The notes beneath the pieces were generated by a model. It searched no databases. It was not told the origin of the DNA and was given only the letters and a program-made list of their open reading frames with translations. Shown here in pieces: positions 10,215 through 23,700 of a stretch of 64,000 nt of DNA. Location: assembly GCA_027946555.1 (NCBI GenBank), contig JAPEVC010000140.1, forward strand, positions 1 through 64,000, read 5' to 3'. This DNA comes from Gnomoniopsis sp. IMI 355080. Taxonomy: Eukaryota; Ascomycota; Sordariomycetes; Diaporthales; Gnomoniaceae. A program made the translations under genes and the position numbers. Numbering within the stretch: position 1 is the stretch's first letter; each line of letters starts with the position of its first letter.

Positions 10215-12441
10215 ATGGCGCAAATAAGGCAGAACGTCGAAAATCGATACCTGGAAATGGCAGACCTCCAAGATCTGCTTCGCAGACTATTCCCCGGCCA
10301 GACAAACTTCTTCATAGATGTAAATAATTCAATTCTTACCCAAATTTGTATATGCAGTCAGAAATAGGCTAAGAAATCTCTTCAGATGAGAGATGACCAG
10401 TGGTACTTCACTGCGCCTGCTTTGGTAGATACAGTATGTTCGAACATCATGTTTCCATCCAATCTTCAAGGTGACTATCCGCTAATATACGACTATTAAC
10501 AGAAAGAGATCGAGTAAGAACATGATCAAATATACGATCAGTCAATATGCATAGGAACCTGCTGAACGAATTTGTGCAGTAAAATACGCAAGATCTGACC
10601 GAAGTAGAAGAATAAACTGCGGGTCTCCTTGTTATGGTCATTTGAGACAGCCTACATGCATGGCCAGCCTTAGTGGCTTGGTGCACAGCCATACCGGCGT
10701 ATTTGATGAGGGGAGGCCGATTCAGGAGGAGATTTTTTTTTTTCATTCGACTTATAAATCAATACTCGGTACACCTTCAATCAGTGTCAGGTGTCTTACT
10801 GACTTAGTATGAGTCACTTAGAACCTGGTCTTAATTTACGAATGTCTCCTTGTTTACCAAAGATGATTGAACCATATTACTGTTCCGATGGCGAAGTGTT
10901 CATGCCCATAGTGCTGATTAATATCCCATGTGAAGGAAGTCCCAGTCCATCGAAACTTCACCCACACAAATTCTCACTGGAGACGGATTTGGAGGCATTT
11001 CTCAACGACTGCCAGAATCAGGAATACTCCAAGAGATTCATGTCAGTTTTCGCCAAAGGCTATGGATGATGTATGTCTTCACTAACCTCACAAAGATCGA
11101 TTTGCCAGCGAACATCATGGGGTCCTCTTCAAACGACTCTACCTTGCCTCCGATCCATTGCTTCGAAGCATAGACTCGGTCCCATTTTCTTTGACATTCC
11201 TTCGTTGTTCAACCAGAGAGAGATGGAAGAGACTTTTTGTCATCCATACAACTCAAGCGAAGATGGCTCCTGCGTTGGTACGGTCTTTGCAATATTGTTC
11301 TTCGAAGTAAGCTATTCGACCCGGACTGACTCGACAATTAGAGATTTCGTACACAATAAAATATCCTGAATACAAGGATAATAACAAGGGATGGGTGACT
11401 CGGCAAAGCGGTATCTTTCAACGATATAATACAATGAATGGCCAGAATTTCGGGGTATTGTTCAGTCCCAACCCAAACTCCAAGGCCCATAGAGCCATGG
11501 AGACCTATTTGCTCAACAACACAACTGATGATGGGCCCTTCCGGCTTCACGAATTGTTGTTCGAAACACATGTTCGTTCTTGGAGGGGATACATTGCGAT
11601 GGAAGAAGCTAAACTACTGCCTATGGTGAGCTGAACCAGAAATCCATGTTTTACCACTAAGTACGTCTGACATGTTATATAGGCCAAAAGAATCCTCACT
11701 ACATTCAGAAACGAGCCACTAGACCTTGGATATGAGACTCTGAGTAAGCTGAGTGCTCTCGAGAACAGTTTTGCAAGGACTGTGGCCCTGCTCGCAGCAG
11801 CGATCGACGTGTTAGATGAGCTGTTGGCACTTCCCCATGAGTGTACGAACTCCAACGCTGGCGCCTTGCCGTCCACTAGGGCATTTAAGAACTGCAGAAA
11901 CCAGTGTCTCGCATACTCTCGGACCGCAGCACACCTGCAGAGGCGCGCTCAGAAAGCAACGCAGGTCATGACTGAGAGCTTGTCGTTCCAAGATCAGTCA
12001 CTCGCGAAGCATCAAAATGATAGCATGCTACAGCTGAACAAAACAGCTGTATTCGTCACAACCCTCACTTTGGTCTACTTACCATCATCCTTCATTGCGG
12101 TGAGTTCCCTTCGGAGCGAATGTACCTAATTAACCAAAATCTTGTTTTCTAACTGCTTTACAAAGACGTTTTTTGGCATGAACTTCTTCAATATGAGCGT
12201 AGACAGTGACCGAATTGTGACGAACTCCTCTATATGGATTTTCTTCGTGTTATCGTTCGCTCTGTCGGCAGCGACTTACTTGGAGTTCTACAGACGACTG
12301 AACCGTGACGACGAAAGTGGCAGGATTCAATATATCCATTTGAAGTTTGCTACACTCTGGAAAAAGATGACCAGATCACCGACGAAGTCCAAGGTTCCGG
12401 GTATTGTTCCGGATATTGAACTACAAAACGCCGCTGTCTAA
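10215..12441 (+). CDS. Fungal CorA-like Mg2+ transporter-domain protein
   Basis: Membrane protein of the fungal CorA-like group; the family moves Mg2+, but whether these fungal members do is not settled. Supported exons: 10215-10319 (ends FPGQTNFFID), 10386-10433 (DDQWYFTAPALVDT), one ending at the GTCAGT donor near 11040 (DLEAFLNDCQNQEYSKRF), 11096-11277 (SICQRTSWGPLQ...), 11342-11625 (ISYTIKYPEY...VTRQSGIFQRY), 11683-12099 and 12166-12441. The C terminus has two helices. The first, FVTTLTLVYLPSSFIA, runs directly into TFFGMNFFNM, where GMN is the CorA pore signature; the second is IWIFFVLSFALSAATYLEF. A helical, Glu/Arg-rich region precedes them, as expected. The stretch 10434-10808 is unresolved: either one long intron or a missed small exon. 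The start could also be the ATG at 10119. Confidence 0.72.
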
Positions 12442-12613
12442 GCTCAAATTGTGCGGATGCTACGACCGTATGCACGCGCAAAGAAGATAGGATATCGGTT
12501 GCTGGTATGGCATGCACGTTAGAGACCCAACCACTCACAACATTAGTACAGACACCATATATGAATTAGTGAGCCCTTGGTTCAATTTTTCCATTCAAAC
12601 GCAACTTCCTCTG

Positions 12614-15600
12614 TCAAGCTTTCGGTGTTATATCTACTCGATACACAGTGCGTCGATGCATTTTGTCTGGGCCAATCGATGCGACGATAATGAACTTGAC
12701 GCCATTGATGGTTGACCCAGGCTCAGGCAGAGCGACCACAAACTCGTCGTGCTGATAGAGATTCGAAAGCTTTGCTATCTCCTTCACCACAACTCTCTTC
12801 TTGGGATCGGGCGTTGTTATGCTGACCAGGCGCATTGTAGCGTCCAAATGTTTCGTTCCCAAAGCAAACAGCTCATCATCCGACCAGCCTGGTATCAGCT
12901 TTCGTACCTTGAAGTTCGGGATGTGGCCGAGGAAGTTCATTGGTGATTTGTATTCAAGAAGATGCTGCCTGTGGAAGGACTCCCTATGTGTGATGAACAC
13001 ACAGGCAGGTTGCTCCGAAAGCGGAGCAATTGTCGTGAGGAATGAGTTCAGAGTATGCTGATCCTTATACATATAGGTGTCAGAATGCTCTAGAATCCAA
13101 TCACCATGTCATAAGAGAGGTAGTATATTTTACCTTTTTGAATCTGACTTTGGAAAAATCTGAGCCGTCACTCGGCAAGTGATAGATAGCAGTTTCCCTT
13201 TTACTGTCCACCACGAACATGAATTGCTCATGAAATCTTCTTGAGACAAAGAGATGGGACAATTCTGATGGTTCTGATGGCGACAATTTTGGCATTTCCG
13301 GAAGATTCCTATATTTGAACGTCCCAGCTGGTGGTTGGTCGTTGGTCGATGGCCGACTAACTTCGATAGAATTCCCCGTCAAAGCATCCGAGCTGTATAT
13401 CAATCAACATTGTTAGTCCGAGGAAATTTTATGGAGAGATCCATGAGATCTCATGAGTGAGAGGTTTACCTTAAAGAGGGGCCTGCCGTAAGGTCTGAAA
13501 TTCTTGCATAGCATAGTGAGCCGAGCCCTGAACCGTCTCTGGGCCCAAGGTGGCAGACCAGTTTCTCACTGTTCTCAGCTACTAACAAGCGATGGATTTG
13601 GGGTTGGCTCGTGGTAATATAATACCATGAATGATCTTTTGGTCTGGCAATGATATCGATGATGTAGCACTGGGGTAAACCCTATTGTTAGCCATGATAT
13701 GTGTGCGAAGTCGGAACAGTGGCTTACTTCGAAAGTGTTGGTTGCGGATGTTGTCGAGGCTATCAGAAACTTTCTGGTAAGAGCGACACTGTTCCACTGT
13801 TCCGATGATTTCAAATGATATATGAATGGAATGAGGTCCTCTTTTGACCCTGGGGTGCAATGCCAGATCTCTTTGCCAGTCCAATATGCCACACTACCTC
13901 CATCAGAGGAGATCGCACAGTCTTTGAAGGTCTTTGTTGAAATGGGTTTCTGATTAGACAGTCCCAGATACAACTTGCCAATTGATGGTCGCGATGCCTG
14001 CGAAGACTGAAAAGGACTTGTGAGAGTTCTTTTGACAGTGTTGAACATTAGCTGTAATGGTCCGAATTCTCCGGTATTAATCAAATATATAACGCGAACT
14101 GTGATGAAGTAGATGGAATGGAATCCTGGCCAAAAGGACTCGTAAGGGAGAACGTATCAAATTTGACTTACCGTATCAGTGCTCGTGTGCCAGAAGGTCT
14201 CGAAGGATCTTCCGGTACACGCGGAGGAGGTTTCATCAAGCTTCTATACCCTTCACATGAGTCGTCCAGCATTTTCTCAACATCACCAGCACCACACCTG
14301 GCGACCTTGTCGATTCTCAAAACTTGTTCCTGTAGCCCTTTCAGAACTGTGCTCACCACATGTACTTCGTCCACATGACGGAGCTTTGCTCTTTCGATCA
14401 GGTTGTCATGCCATGCCTTGACGATCGGATGGTCTTTGGGTGGTGTGAGCCCCTGGGCATATAAGAAGTAGCGGTCTCCTAGGCCACCCGGCTGACATCT
14501 TCGCTCTTCAGAGTACCTCGTGACTGCATCTTTTCCGCCGTGAAGGTATGCGAATAATTCGCTGACAATACATCCCAAGGACCAAACATCACTCGCTCGG
14601 CCCATCACAGCATTTTGCGTAACAGACTCGGGCGCTAAATACGTCCCCTGTCCTCGGGGGCCAACAGTTTCTGAGACAGATGGATCAACAACCTGAGAGC
14701 CATGTCGCAATTTGAACCAGCTGCTGAAACCCTTCTCCTCGGAATCCTGCAGGTGCTCTTGGTCATGGCGTTTAGGTATCTTGATACTCGACATTCCAAA
14801 ATCGCTGAGTTTCCAGATCATCCGGTCCTCGTCACCGGCAGGGAAGAACACGAGAATATTGGCAGGCTTGAGATCCATATGGTAACAGATCAGCTTCTTT
14901 CGTTCAGGAGCAGGAGTTGTCATCTCGTGGTGTAGGAATTTCAGTCCTCGTGCAAGCCCTGCTGCACAGGCGAGAAGTCTTTCCTTTTTCGCGAACGAAT
15001 CAGGGGCTTGTTGATATCTCTCGAGCATAAATTGCCGAAGATCACAGTCGGCCTTTGGCATGAATAAGCTGAAAGTATCATTAAAGGTACTGCCGTCGAC
15101 TTGCCTGGACTTAATCCTCATGCTGCCCAGGCTTGTGACGATATTCTCGTGGCCAGAGCTTTTCATGATCTGTTGCAAGATTTCCCGCTCCTCCTCCGGA
15201 TGAAAGCCGGCATTGATGATGTAGTCTTTGCGCGCGATGACTTTCGGTCCGTTGCTGTTGTACTGATCCTCAGAAACGTCGTAATAATGGTTTTTGGCGA
15301 TTTTGGTTTCCCATACGTGGCCAACGGAACCTTTCCCCAGCAAAGTCTGATGGATGTATGGGAGTCTCTCGCAATTAGAATCCTCGATGATAACCTCTTC
15401 TCCTTTTCGAATCACTGCAGCACAAAATGTTGCCTGTTGCTTGTAAAACATGCCCGCTGAAGGACTTCCATGACCGAAAATCTCTTCAAGCTGTGAAAGC
15501 TCAGCTGGTAATTTGTCCAACCGCCGTTCTTCTGCGCCATTTACAGGCCAGGTAGTGGGTGCCACGAGCTTCAAAGTGATTGCTTCCAGAGCATCTTGGG

Positions 15601-15859
15601 GAAGGCGCCTGTAGAGTGGAATGATAAGGAATTTGTGTAGTTTCCTTTCGCGGACTCGGCTGATGAACAAATCCTTTGTAAACCCATCACCCCCCAGAGC
15701 ACCGAAGATACGATAGCATTCTTCCAACTTGACGTCGTTCAGTATGACCTTGGCGCCATGATCCCTGACGAATGAGGCCGTTTGGTCATCCTTCCTCTCC
15801 AGGCGCTTCTCTACTTGTTCCCAAACAAATTTCAGAAGCTGTTCATATTCAGTTGCCAT
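12614..15859 (-). CDS. Protein kinase with C-terminal propeller-like module
   Basis: Likely Ser/Thr kinase of a fungal-expanded group. The first exon, 15859-14172, encodes an all-helical N-terminal region, then a kinase domain: glycine loop GKGSVG (residues 175-180), Lys in VIARKDYI (about 211), catalytic HMD-LKPAN (327-333, HRD with Met for Arg), DFG (353-355) and APE (409-411). Four further exons, 14098-13728, 13669-13470, 13392-13134 and 13087-12614, encode a beta-rich region with blade-like phrases such as CAISSDGGSVAYWTGKEIW and a terminal blade GVKFIIVASIG. Those four fit together in frame. The join from exon 1 to exon 2 (GTAAGT donor, CACAG acceptor) is one base out of phase and would stop early. 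The ORF of exon 1 also reads CGG-TAA at the donor. It may be one frameshifted gene or two genes. Confidence 0.7.
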
Positions 15860-17742
15860 GGGCGTGGCATAATTTGTAGGACCCCGGGGGGGGGGAGAGA
15901 AAAGCTCGCTAGATGGGCCGGACTTGAGCAGATGGTAGCAGCGACTGTGTGAAGATCAGGGTTGGAAACAGATTCCAGTACTGTATCGGAGGCAACAGGA
16001 AGTCAGCCACATAACTCCGCAGCATGACGCCAAAGGCCAAGACATCGCCTGGGGTAAGCAGCCACATAAGTCCTGAATGGGCCAGCCTTATCGGTCCAGT
16101 ACAACTTCTCCTTGTATCTGTACTCCTCGATACCGCAGGATGAGACTCCGGAATCCAATTTGGCCAGACACGAACTCAGACTGAGCTCCGACCACCTGCA
16201 TCTCGCTAATCTGCAGGTGGGTTGATAATCGGCTGGATGCGGTGCTGCGCTTTCTTCAAGTCTCCGGTTTTGGTGCCCGTGTTCAACAATCTGGAGTGGG
16301 TATCTAGTAGACAGTGATGAAGGTGAGATCCATTTAAACATACCTGCCTATGTGGGTAGCTATTGTGAAGATCTCAACCCCGGGACAGCCTGCACAATGC
16401 CTTTTGTATCCGGAGAGCGCCCTACATTGGCCCGCTAATGCAGACAAATCCTCGGCTTATGGTGCGGGCGCCCCTTCCAACTCAGCCTCATAGAGAAGAC
16501 GCACAGCTTACGCCACCTCTTTCGACTTAGTACCAGCGATACATTAGACTGCGCCCATAATTCAACAGTACTGAGGTGCCTTAAGCAGGTATCTACATTG
16601 GTACAATACCTAAATCCTTCATACCTGCCACGTGCCCATATTACCTAAGTACCTAAGTACTGTCACGGAACCTTATCCTGTTGGTCCATCCAGCATGCAC
16701 GAACGTGGCAGTTTACTTGACAGTTGTTCGAAAACTCCAGGGGGTGCAGGTTGATCTACTTGTATCTCACACGTGGAACTTCCCGCGTCCCCGCCGTTTT
16801 TCGCGACGAGGTACGACCGCTGTGGAGACATTCTCGACATTCACACCACCGAAACAAGCCTGAAAATGCCATTGTTACCGCCAGGAGAGGTGAAAATTGA
16901 CAGGGTAAGTAGTCACCACCACCGCAACCACCACCAGAAGCTTTACAGCTCTTGCGCGGCCTAGGAGCTTCAGCATGAAGACGCAGACCATCCCTTCACA
17001 GGACACAGGTGTGCCGACAGAGTGGCATACCTAACGCAGGGCTTGGAAGCTGTTGAGACTCATAAAGGTCATGAAAAGATTCACTGTGCTTGTTTCGTAG
17101 TCTATCATACAAGACTACGACACGAGAATGAAGTGCACACCTACCTATATAACATGCTAAGTAGGTACCTTCGTACCCATGTATGTCGCAGTGGGGTGGC
17201 TTAAAGTCCACTAGACCGCCTCCAGCTGCTCGCATGTCCTTCTCCAGAGCCTGTCACACCACTGGGTTTTTGGTCTCAACTTACCAGGGATTAAGAGAAG
17301 GCTTCGTTTTGGCTCGGGGCCAAACGCTGTAATGTTACTGACACTTGGACACCTGATAAGCAATATCTCTGGTAATGGAACGCAGCCTCCCGTGACTTAC
17401 ATCCAATTTCATTGGGGCCACTCAAATAATACCTGTTCACTCATGATACTATCCAAGACATCTTCTACATGGCTGAGTTGAGGAGAATCTCGGTGATGAG
17501 CTTCGAGAAGATCCACGAGTAACGGTAGCCCGCCAATTTCCTTCCTTTTACCGGGGACGTGTAACGTGTCGGCCTTTGGGTTTTTGTTGACTAATGTCGA
17601 ATTGAACATGGCAGGTGTATCATTGAGTGCGATGCATTGATAAAGTCTCCAGAAAAAAGGATTCATGAGAGGGAGTTGATGATTTACGAACCATGGAGTC
17701 AGAAATAAAGTGATCTCAAGTATACCCGGGCACACTATACAC
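15860..17742. other. Intergenic region between kinase and PKS
   Basis: About 1.9 kb. It contains a C/G homopolymer run near 15882-15893 just before the kinase start, and several TACCTAAGTA/GTAGGTACC motifs (16642-16660, 17161-17168). A 108-codon minus-strand frame at 17409-17735 immediately beyond the PKS stop matches nothing known. A plus-strand ATG at 16866 followed by 12 codons and a GTAAGT donor looks like a gene start, but no continuation was found. Confidence 0.35.
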
Positions 17743-20700
17743 CTAAGCGGCCTTATCTAATCGTACAAACTTGCTTCCCTTGGCAATATCGTTACTCAAC
17801 AAGTCCATGCTTTTGTTTCCCATAATCTCCAACACCGAGATCTCACTTCCACATTCACTGGCAAGATAGTTTCTGACCTCCATGGCCACCAGCGAGTCCA
17901 CACCGTACACGTGAATCGGCTTGCCGACATCGATCTCGGCAACGGGGATGCGCATGGTCCGGCTCAACCTCTTGACCAGCGCGTCCCGAATCACCTCAGC
18001 CGCCACTTCTAAGCTCTCTGCAAATTTGAGCGCATTCGTCACCGACACGCCGCCATCCTCACCCGCTGCGCCACTCTCTGCACCGCCAGCAGCCATCCCT
18101 TCACTCTCAGATCGCATCGTGCGGAAGAGCGGCGTCTTGATGAAGGTTGGCTCGGGCAGCCCGCGCTGTCGGAAGACGGAGAGCGGAGCAAGCCCCACGG
18201 CGACCTGAGGCTGGCTGAGGTGGCCCGCACGCTCCGCGTCAAGGTGGAACTCGATAAGGCTTTGGAACTCGTCCTCGCGAATGCCATCATGCGAGAAGAA
18301 GAACAGCGGGTTCTTGTTCAGCGTCTCCTGGTTCTCGGCGACAAAGCCCACGCTCATGATGTTGCACAGGTCCAGACAACTAGCCGCCAGGCCTTGTGAG
18401 CGGCGGTAGACAGCCAGCGCGTCCTGGAAAGTGTTTCCCGCCGCGTAGTTGGACTGGCCTCTATTGCCGACCAGGCCGGCAACACTAGACAGCATGACGA
18501 AGAAGTCCATATCCGAGGGCAGGTGCTTATGCAAGTTCCAAGTACCACGCACCTTGGGTGCCAGGCAGTCCTCCCACTGCTCATGCGCCATGAACTCAAA
18601 CGCCGAATCGCGCAGCTGCATGGCGCCCTGGATCACACCCGCGATACGGGGAAAGCCCTCGTCTTGAGCCTCTTTGAGCGCCGCAACAAGCTGCTCTTCG
18701 TGGGCCACATTACACTTGAACGCCTTGGCGCGCACGCCCATGGCTGCCAGTTCGGTGAGCAGCTCGCGTGTCGTCTCTGTCTCGCCACCTGACCGCGAGA
18801 GGAAAACGATGTTCTTGGCACCCTGATCAGGCCCGGCCATCCACTTGGCAATGGACCGGCCCAACCCTCCTGCGCCACCGGGCAGCAGATATGTCGCGTC
18901 GGGCCGCAGGCGCGTGGGTGAGGGTGGCTTCGGAACCACCTTGACGATGTCCTCGGTGCTTGCCGTGAGGATCATCTTGCCCATGTGCTTGCCCTGCTGC
19001 AGGATGCGGAATGCATCCTCTATCTCGCCAAATGTGTGCAAGTTGAGCGGCTTGCACGCATGCAGCGTGCGGTTGGCGTGCAGTTCTACGACGGCCTTGA
19101 GCATATGGTGCGTCTTCTCTCGAGCCAGATCAGCCATTTTGACCAGATCGACCGCGGTGAAGGTGGCGCAACGGTTAAACGGTAGCATGTCCATCTTGCC
19201 GTTGGCCATGATGTCTCGCTTGCCGATCTCGACGAAGCGGCCGAACATGGCGATGCAGTTGAACGAGGCCCTCAGTGCCTCGCCCGCGAGCGAGTTCACA
19301 ATCACGTCGACGCCCTTTCCGTTGGTCATTCGCATAATGCCTGCCGCAAAGGACAGATCACGGCTGCTCAGGATATGGTCATCAGGAATGCCGTATTCGT
19401 CCATCAGAAGCTTGCGCTTCTCGCGCGAGGACACAGTCGCATATACTTCCGCGCCGAGATGTTGCGCCAGCTGGATCACCGCCTGGCCTGTTCCACCAGC
19501 CGCGGCGTGCACGAGGATGGTCTCGCCAGCTTTCAGCCGGGCCACCTCGTAGAGACAGAAGTAGGCTGTGACGAAAATGATGGGGATGCCAGCCGCCTCT
19601 TCGAAGGACATGCTGTCGGGTATCTTGGCTAGGCGGTCCTGGGAGATCCGAGTGCGGGTCTGTAGGCAGTTGCTATTGTCAGACCAGACAAAGAGTACGC
19701 GGTCGCCGACTTGGACGTCCTTCACGTTAGAGCCAACATGAGTGACCACACCGGCTCCTTCGTAACCAAGGATATTGTTGACCTAAAACCATATTAGCAA
19801 CGTCCTCTACAGGAATGATTTACCCTTTGGTAGGTTACAATACTTACCACCTCACCCATGGCGACCATAATGTCACGGAAGTTCAAACCCACAGCCTTAA
19901 CTTCGATTTGGACTTCCCCGGGCTTGATGGCCTCCTGAGCACCCGGCCAGTCAATAAAGTGTAGCTTGTCGAGCCTTCCAGGAGCCGAAGTGTGCAGCAT
20001 TAGGCTGCGACTTGGATCGGCACCGAATGCTTGCAGCTGAGGCTGCAGCACCGTTGTTCTCTGCGCGATGAAGTCGTTGATTGGCGGTGAAGCAACGATC
20101 CGAGCAGTCTGGAGAAATCCACCCGCTTCCACGAGGTATTCTGCATGCCGATCCGGCGATAGGGAGCGGTCCGGAATGGTGAAATGGTGCTTATAGACGT
20201 TGGTGATGTGCGGGATGACGGCCGATGTGTCTGCAGAAGCGGGAAGATGCAGCAGCACGAGATCCGAGCCGTCCAAGTCTCTCTCCCAGCGAACGGTACG
20301 AAGCAAGCCCGACATCAGCGCCATGTGTGGGTTCTCGTACGGATCACGCGTCAGCCACAGCAACCCACCAGCTGTAGTAACGAGTTGGCGCAGAAGCTCG
20401 AACTCAGTTTGTGTAAACGAGGAGGCGAGGAAGGGCTCGGAGGTTTCAAGAGTCACAATGCAGCACGTGTTTTTGAGTGTGTGCTGTGCCAGGTCCGCAA
20501 ACTGGACGACGCTCACCTGGTTGTCCTTCGTCACCTGCCCGGCGAGGGCAGATGCCAGAGCCTCGGCAAGGACGAGGTCTTCGGACGAGCGCGCGATTAC
20601 AAAGACGCGGTTGAGGACATCGTCCTCGTCAAGCTTGCCGCTGTTGGCTTTTTCTTCAGCTTCATTCTTTGGCTTTGTCGCAACTATCATGCTCTGTACA

Positions 20701-23700
20701 TGCTGGGCGGCACTCAGCGAGTCGTCCAACGTAAGGACAGTCTCGGAAAATCCAACGTCTCGCAGCACACGCTGCCACCCTTGGTTGGTCAGTAACGGGC
20801 CCCATGGGCGGAAGTCTTCCTTGGCAGCCCACCAGCCAGAAAGCATGCCGAATGCAATAGGGGATTCCAGGCACCCCAGCTCGGTGGTCTCCTGAAGGAA
20901 AAGCTTCCCGTTCGGCTTCAAGAGGCTGTGAACACGAGTCATAGTCTTCGTGATCTCTGTGGTGGCATGGAGACAGTTCGCAGCGATGATGAGGTCGTAC
21001 GATGACTCGTCGAAGCCCTGTTCCTCGATGTCCTTTTCGATATCCAGTGTCCGGAACTCGATCAGGCCACCAGCCTTCCACTTGGCGAACTTAGTGGCTG
21101 CCTGCTCGAAGAAACTCGGACTGATGTCCGTGTACGTGTATTTAAGCAGCCGCGAGGCTCCGTTGATGCGCGTGCCGGTCGGGCAGATGGCCTCGAGCAC
21201 CGAAGTCGTAGTCCCGCCCGTGCCGGCCCCAATCTCCAGCACTCGGAGGTCCGCACCGCGCTTGTGGCTGAGTGCCCCGGCATACGCGCCGATAAGCCGG
21301 TGAATCTTTTCTGTCCCGATGGCTACGCGGTAGAACTTTTCGAGGAGGTCATCCATGCCGAATAGCAAGTGCAGGGCATCCACGTCGCCGCGCAGGATGG
21401 GCGCAATGTCGCGCCCGATCCGGCACACTAGCAGAGCCTCAGGGTGGCCGGACGCCTCGTACTCGGCCAGGAAGCGCTGGCGGACAGCTGGCTCACCCTC
21501 CACGATGGCCTTCCACGAGTCATTTTGGGAGAATACCTTGTTATGGGTGTAATCGTCTGCTATGAGACGCAACCAACCGAGATACTTCTGGAGGTGTTCG
21601 GGAAGGGCTGATTCGTCTGCAAGAGGGCGTTGCTGGAGCTCTTTGACGGCGTCAATGATGTAGAGGGTACATGCCAATTGGACGTCGTTGAGCTGTTTAG
21701 CATCTCTCTCTCTCAGGCCTGGCAGTTCCAGCGGCTGTAGCGTTTCGCGGAGACAAGCCTCCACCGCGCCCGTCTCTTCCAGAATGTCGATGTCTGGCTT
21801 CCATTCCACACTGTAGCAGATTTCTCGAGTCTCATTAGCAGCATTCCCAGCTGCCGTGCTCTCTTGCAATGGCACGGCCTCGAGGCCGCGAATCACCAAT
21901 CTGACGGGATCGTTGAAGCTATTGGGGGCTTCATCGTCAGTCCTGCTCCCGCTGGACCAGGCTGTGATATCTGCCTCGACTCTCTTGTGGCCTACAAGTC
22001 CAGACGCGGCATGTACAGTAAGCTCGGCGTTGGGTTGGGCCTCGATGTCAGCGCTGACCCACACGCTTCGAATAGCAACTGGCACCATAGGCTCGGTCAA
22101 CCTGCCTCCCGACGAAGATTTTGAGGCTTGGAGGGCGAAGATGAAGGTGTGCAGGATGCTGTCGAAAGCTGGCGCGTGGATCACACTATCGGTGAGCGCA
22201 TGCGCTGGCATCGCTTGTGCGAGGTCTGGAACCCGGACTGTGGTGAGCGATTGTCCGCGCTTGTCCTTGCCATTCTCGCTGCTTGTGCTAGGGGTCGCGG
22301 CGGATAGAACGCTGGTGATGTTTCGGAAGAGAGGCCCGAATTCGAGGCCAATGCGCTCCAGCTCCGAGTACTTTGCCGAAAGGTCCTTGGTCTGCTGGGT
22401 AGTGCACGTTTGCACCGCGGAGGCGAGCAAGTCACTATACTGCCGTTCCCGGGCAGCAGCCTCCTTACCGCCGTCGATCACACCTGTGGCGATATGCGGC
22501 GAGGCCTCAGTCTCAGCAGCGATCTGGCCTCGAGCGTGCTCCATCCAAGTCTCGTTGTGCGCGTTGAAAGAAGTGACCTTCCACTCCCACCAGATGCTGC
22601 TGTCGGCCTGTCGCGACTCGGCAAGCCTCTTCATGGAGAACATGGTTTCGGTAGCCTCATCCTCGCTTAGCTGTAAGGCGCGGGAGATGCTCACATCGCG
22701 AAGGTTGAAGCCCAGCAGCGGCACTTGCTGGCCCTCCTTGTCGTTGCTTACAGCTGACAGCTGCCGGATTGCCTCAATCGCCATGGCCAGGTAGGTAACG
22801 CCGGCGACAACAATGCTGCCCGTGACCTTGTGGTCCCTGAGCCACGGAAGCTCGGAAACGCGCAGGTGATTCCGCCATCTCGGCGCCTCAGGGTCCCAAT
22901 CTCGTACTGCCGCGCCAAGGATGTCGTGGCGAGGGTGCTTCCGAAATCTCCAGGCACGACTGGTACGCGATTCCACCCACAGCTCTGTCTCTTTCGAGTG
23001 ATGGAACGGGTATGGGGGAAGGTCCACGAGCAACTGGGCCTGGGAGCTCTTGGTCGTCTCGCCAGGGCTGTTGACCTTGGGTAGGTGGATCGGGAATCCC
23101 GCCATGGCCAGGGCGCCTACAGAACTCAGCGCTGTGGCGCACGCATGCTTGCCGCGGCTTAGGACCGACACATACTTGAGGGCCTTGTAGTTGGGGTCCG
23201 AGAGGACTGCATCGCGAGCTGCAGCCTGTAGGGCGCTGTGTGGACCGACTTCGACGAGGTGTGTCACGGGCAGTTCAGCGCCACCACCAACCTTGAGCTG
23301 CTTCTTGGCCACGTTGGAAGTGCACAGAGCCACGAGGGCTTGCGAAAATTGCACGGGCGACACCAGGTTTTTGCACCAATACTCAGCCTTGCCCATCTCG
23401 TTCGCATCGACCAGGCCGCCTGTGACAGACGAGAAGACCTGAACAGCATTCGAGCCATCGACGGCGGCAGCAGAAGAGTCTGGGTTCTGGGTCAGGTCAC
23501 CCATCAGCGATCGGTACTCGTCGCATACGGGGACCATATGGCTCGAGTGGTAGGCCTTGGCCACGCGCAGCTTGCGCGCGAAGAGCTTCTTCACGCTCGC
23601 AACCTCTCCTAGCGCATCGATCTTAGCTTCATCGCCTGAGATGGTGAGGCTGTGGGGCGAGTTGTAGCAGGCAATCACCAGCTCTCCCTGGTCTCCGAGC

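Noticed and set aside
6784..12441. Permease and CorA-like genes as transporters of the PKS cluster
   Set aside because: They are separated from the PKS by the kinase gene and large spacers and belong to nutrient and ion transport families, not to efflux families usual in such clusters.
16866..16910. Plus-strand ATG, 12 codons and a GTAAGT donor resembling a gene start
   Set aside because: No following exon with recognisable or extended coding sequence was found before the PKS gene.
17409..17735. 108-codon frame just downstream of the PKS as an extra cluster gene
   Set aside because: No family, motif or signal recognised; it lies where the PKS 3' UTR is expected.
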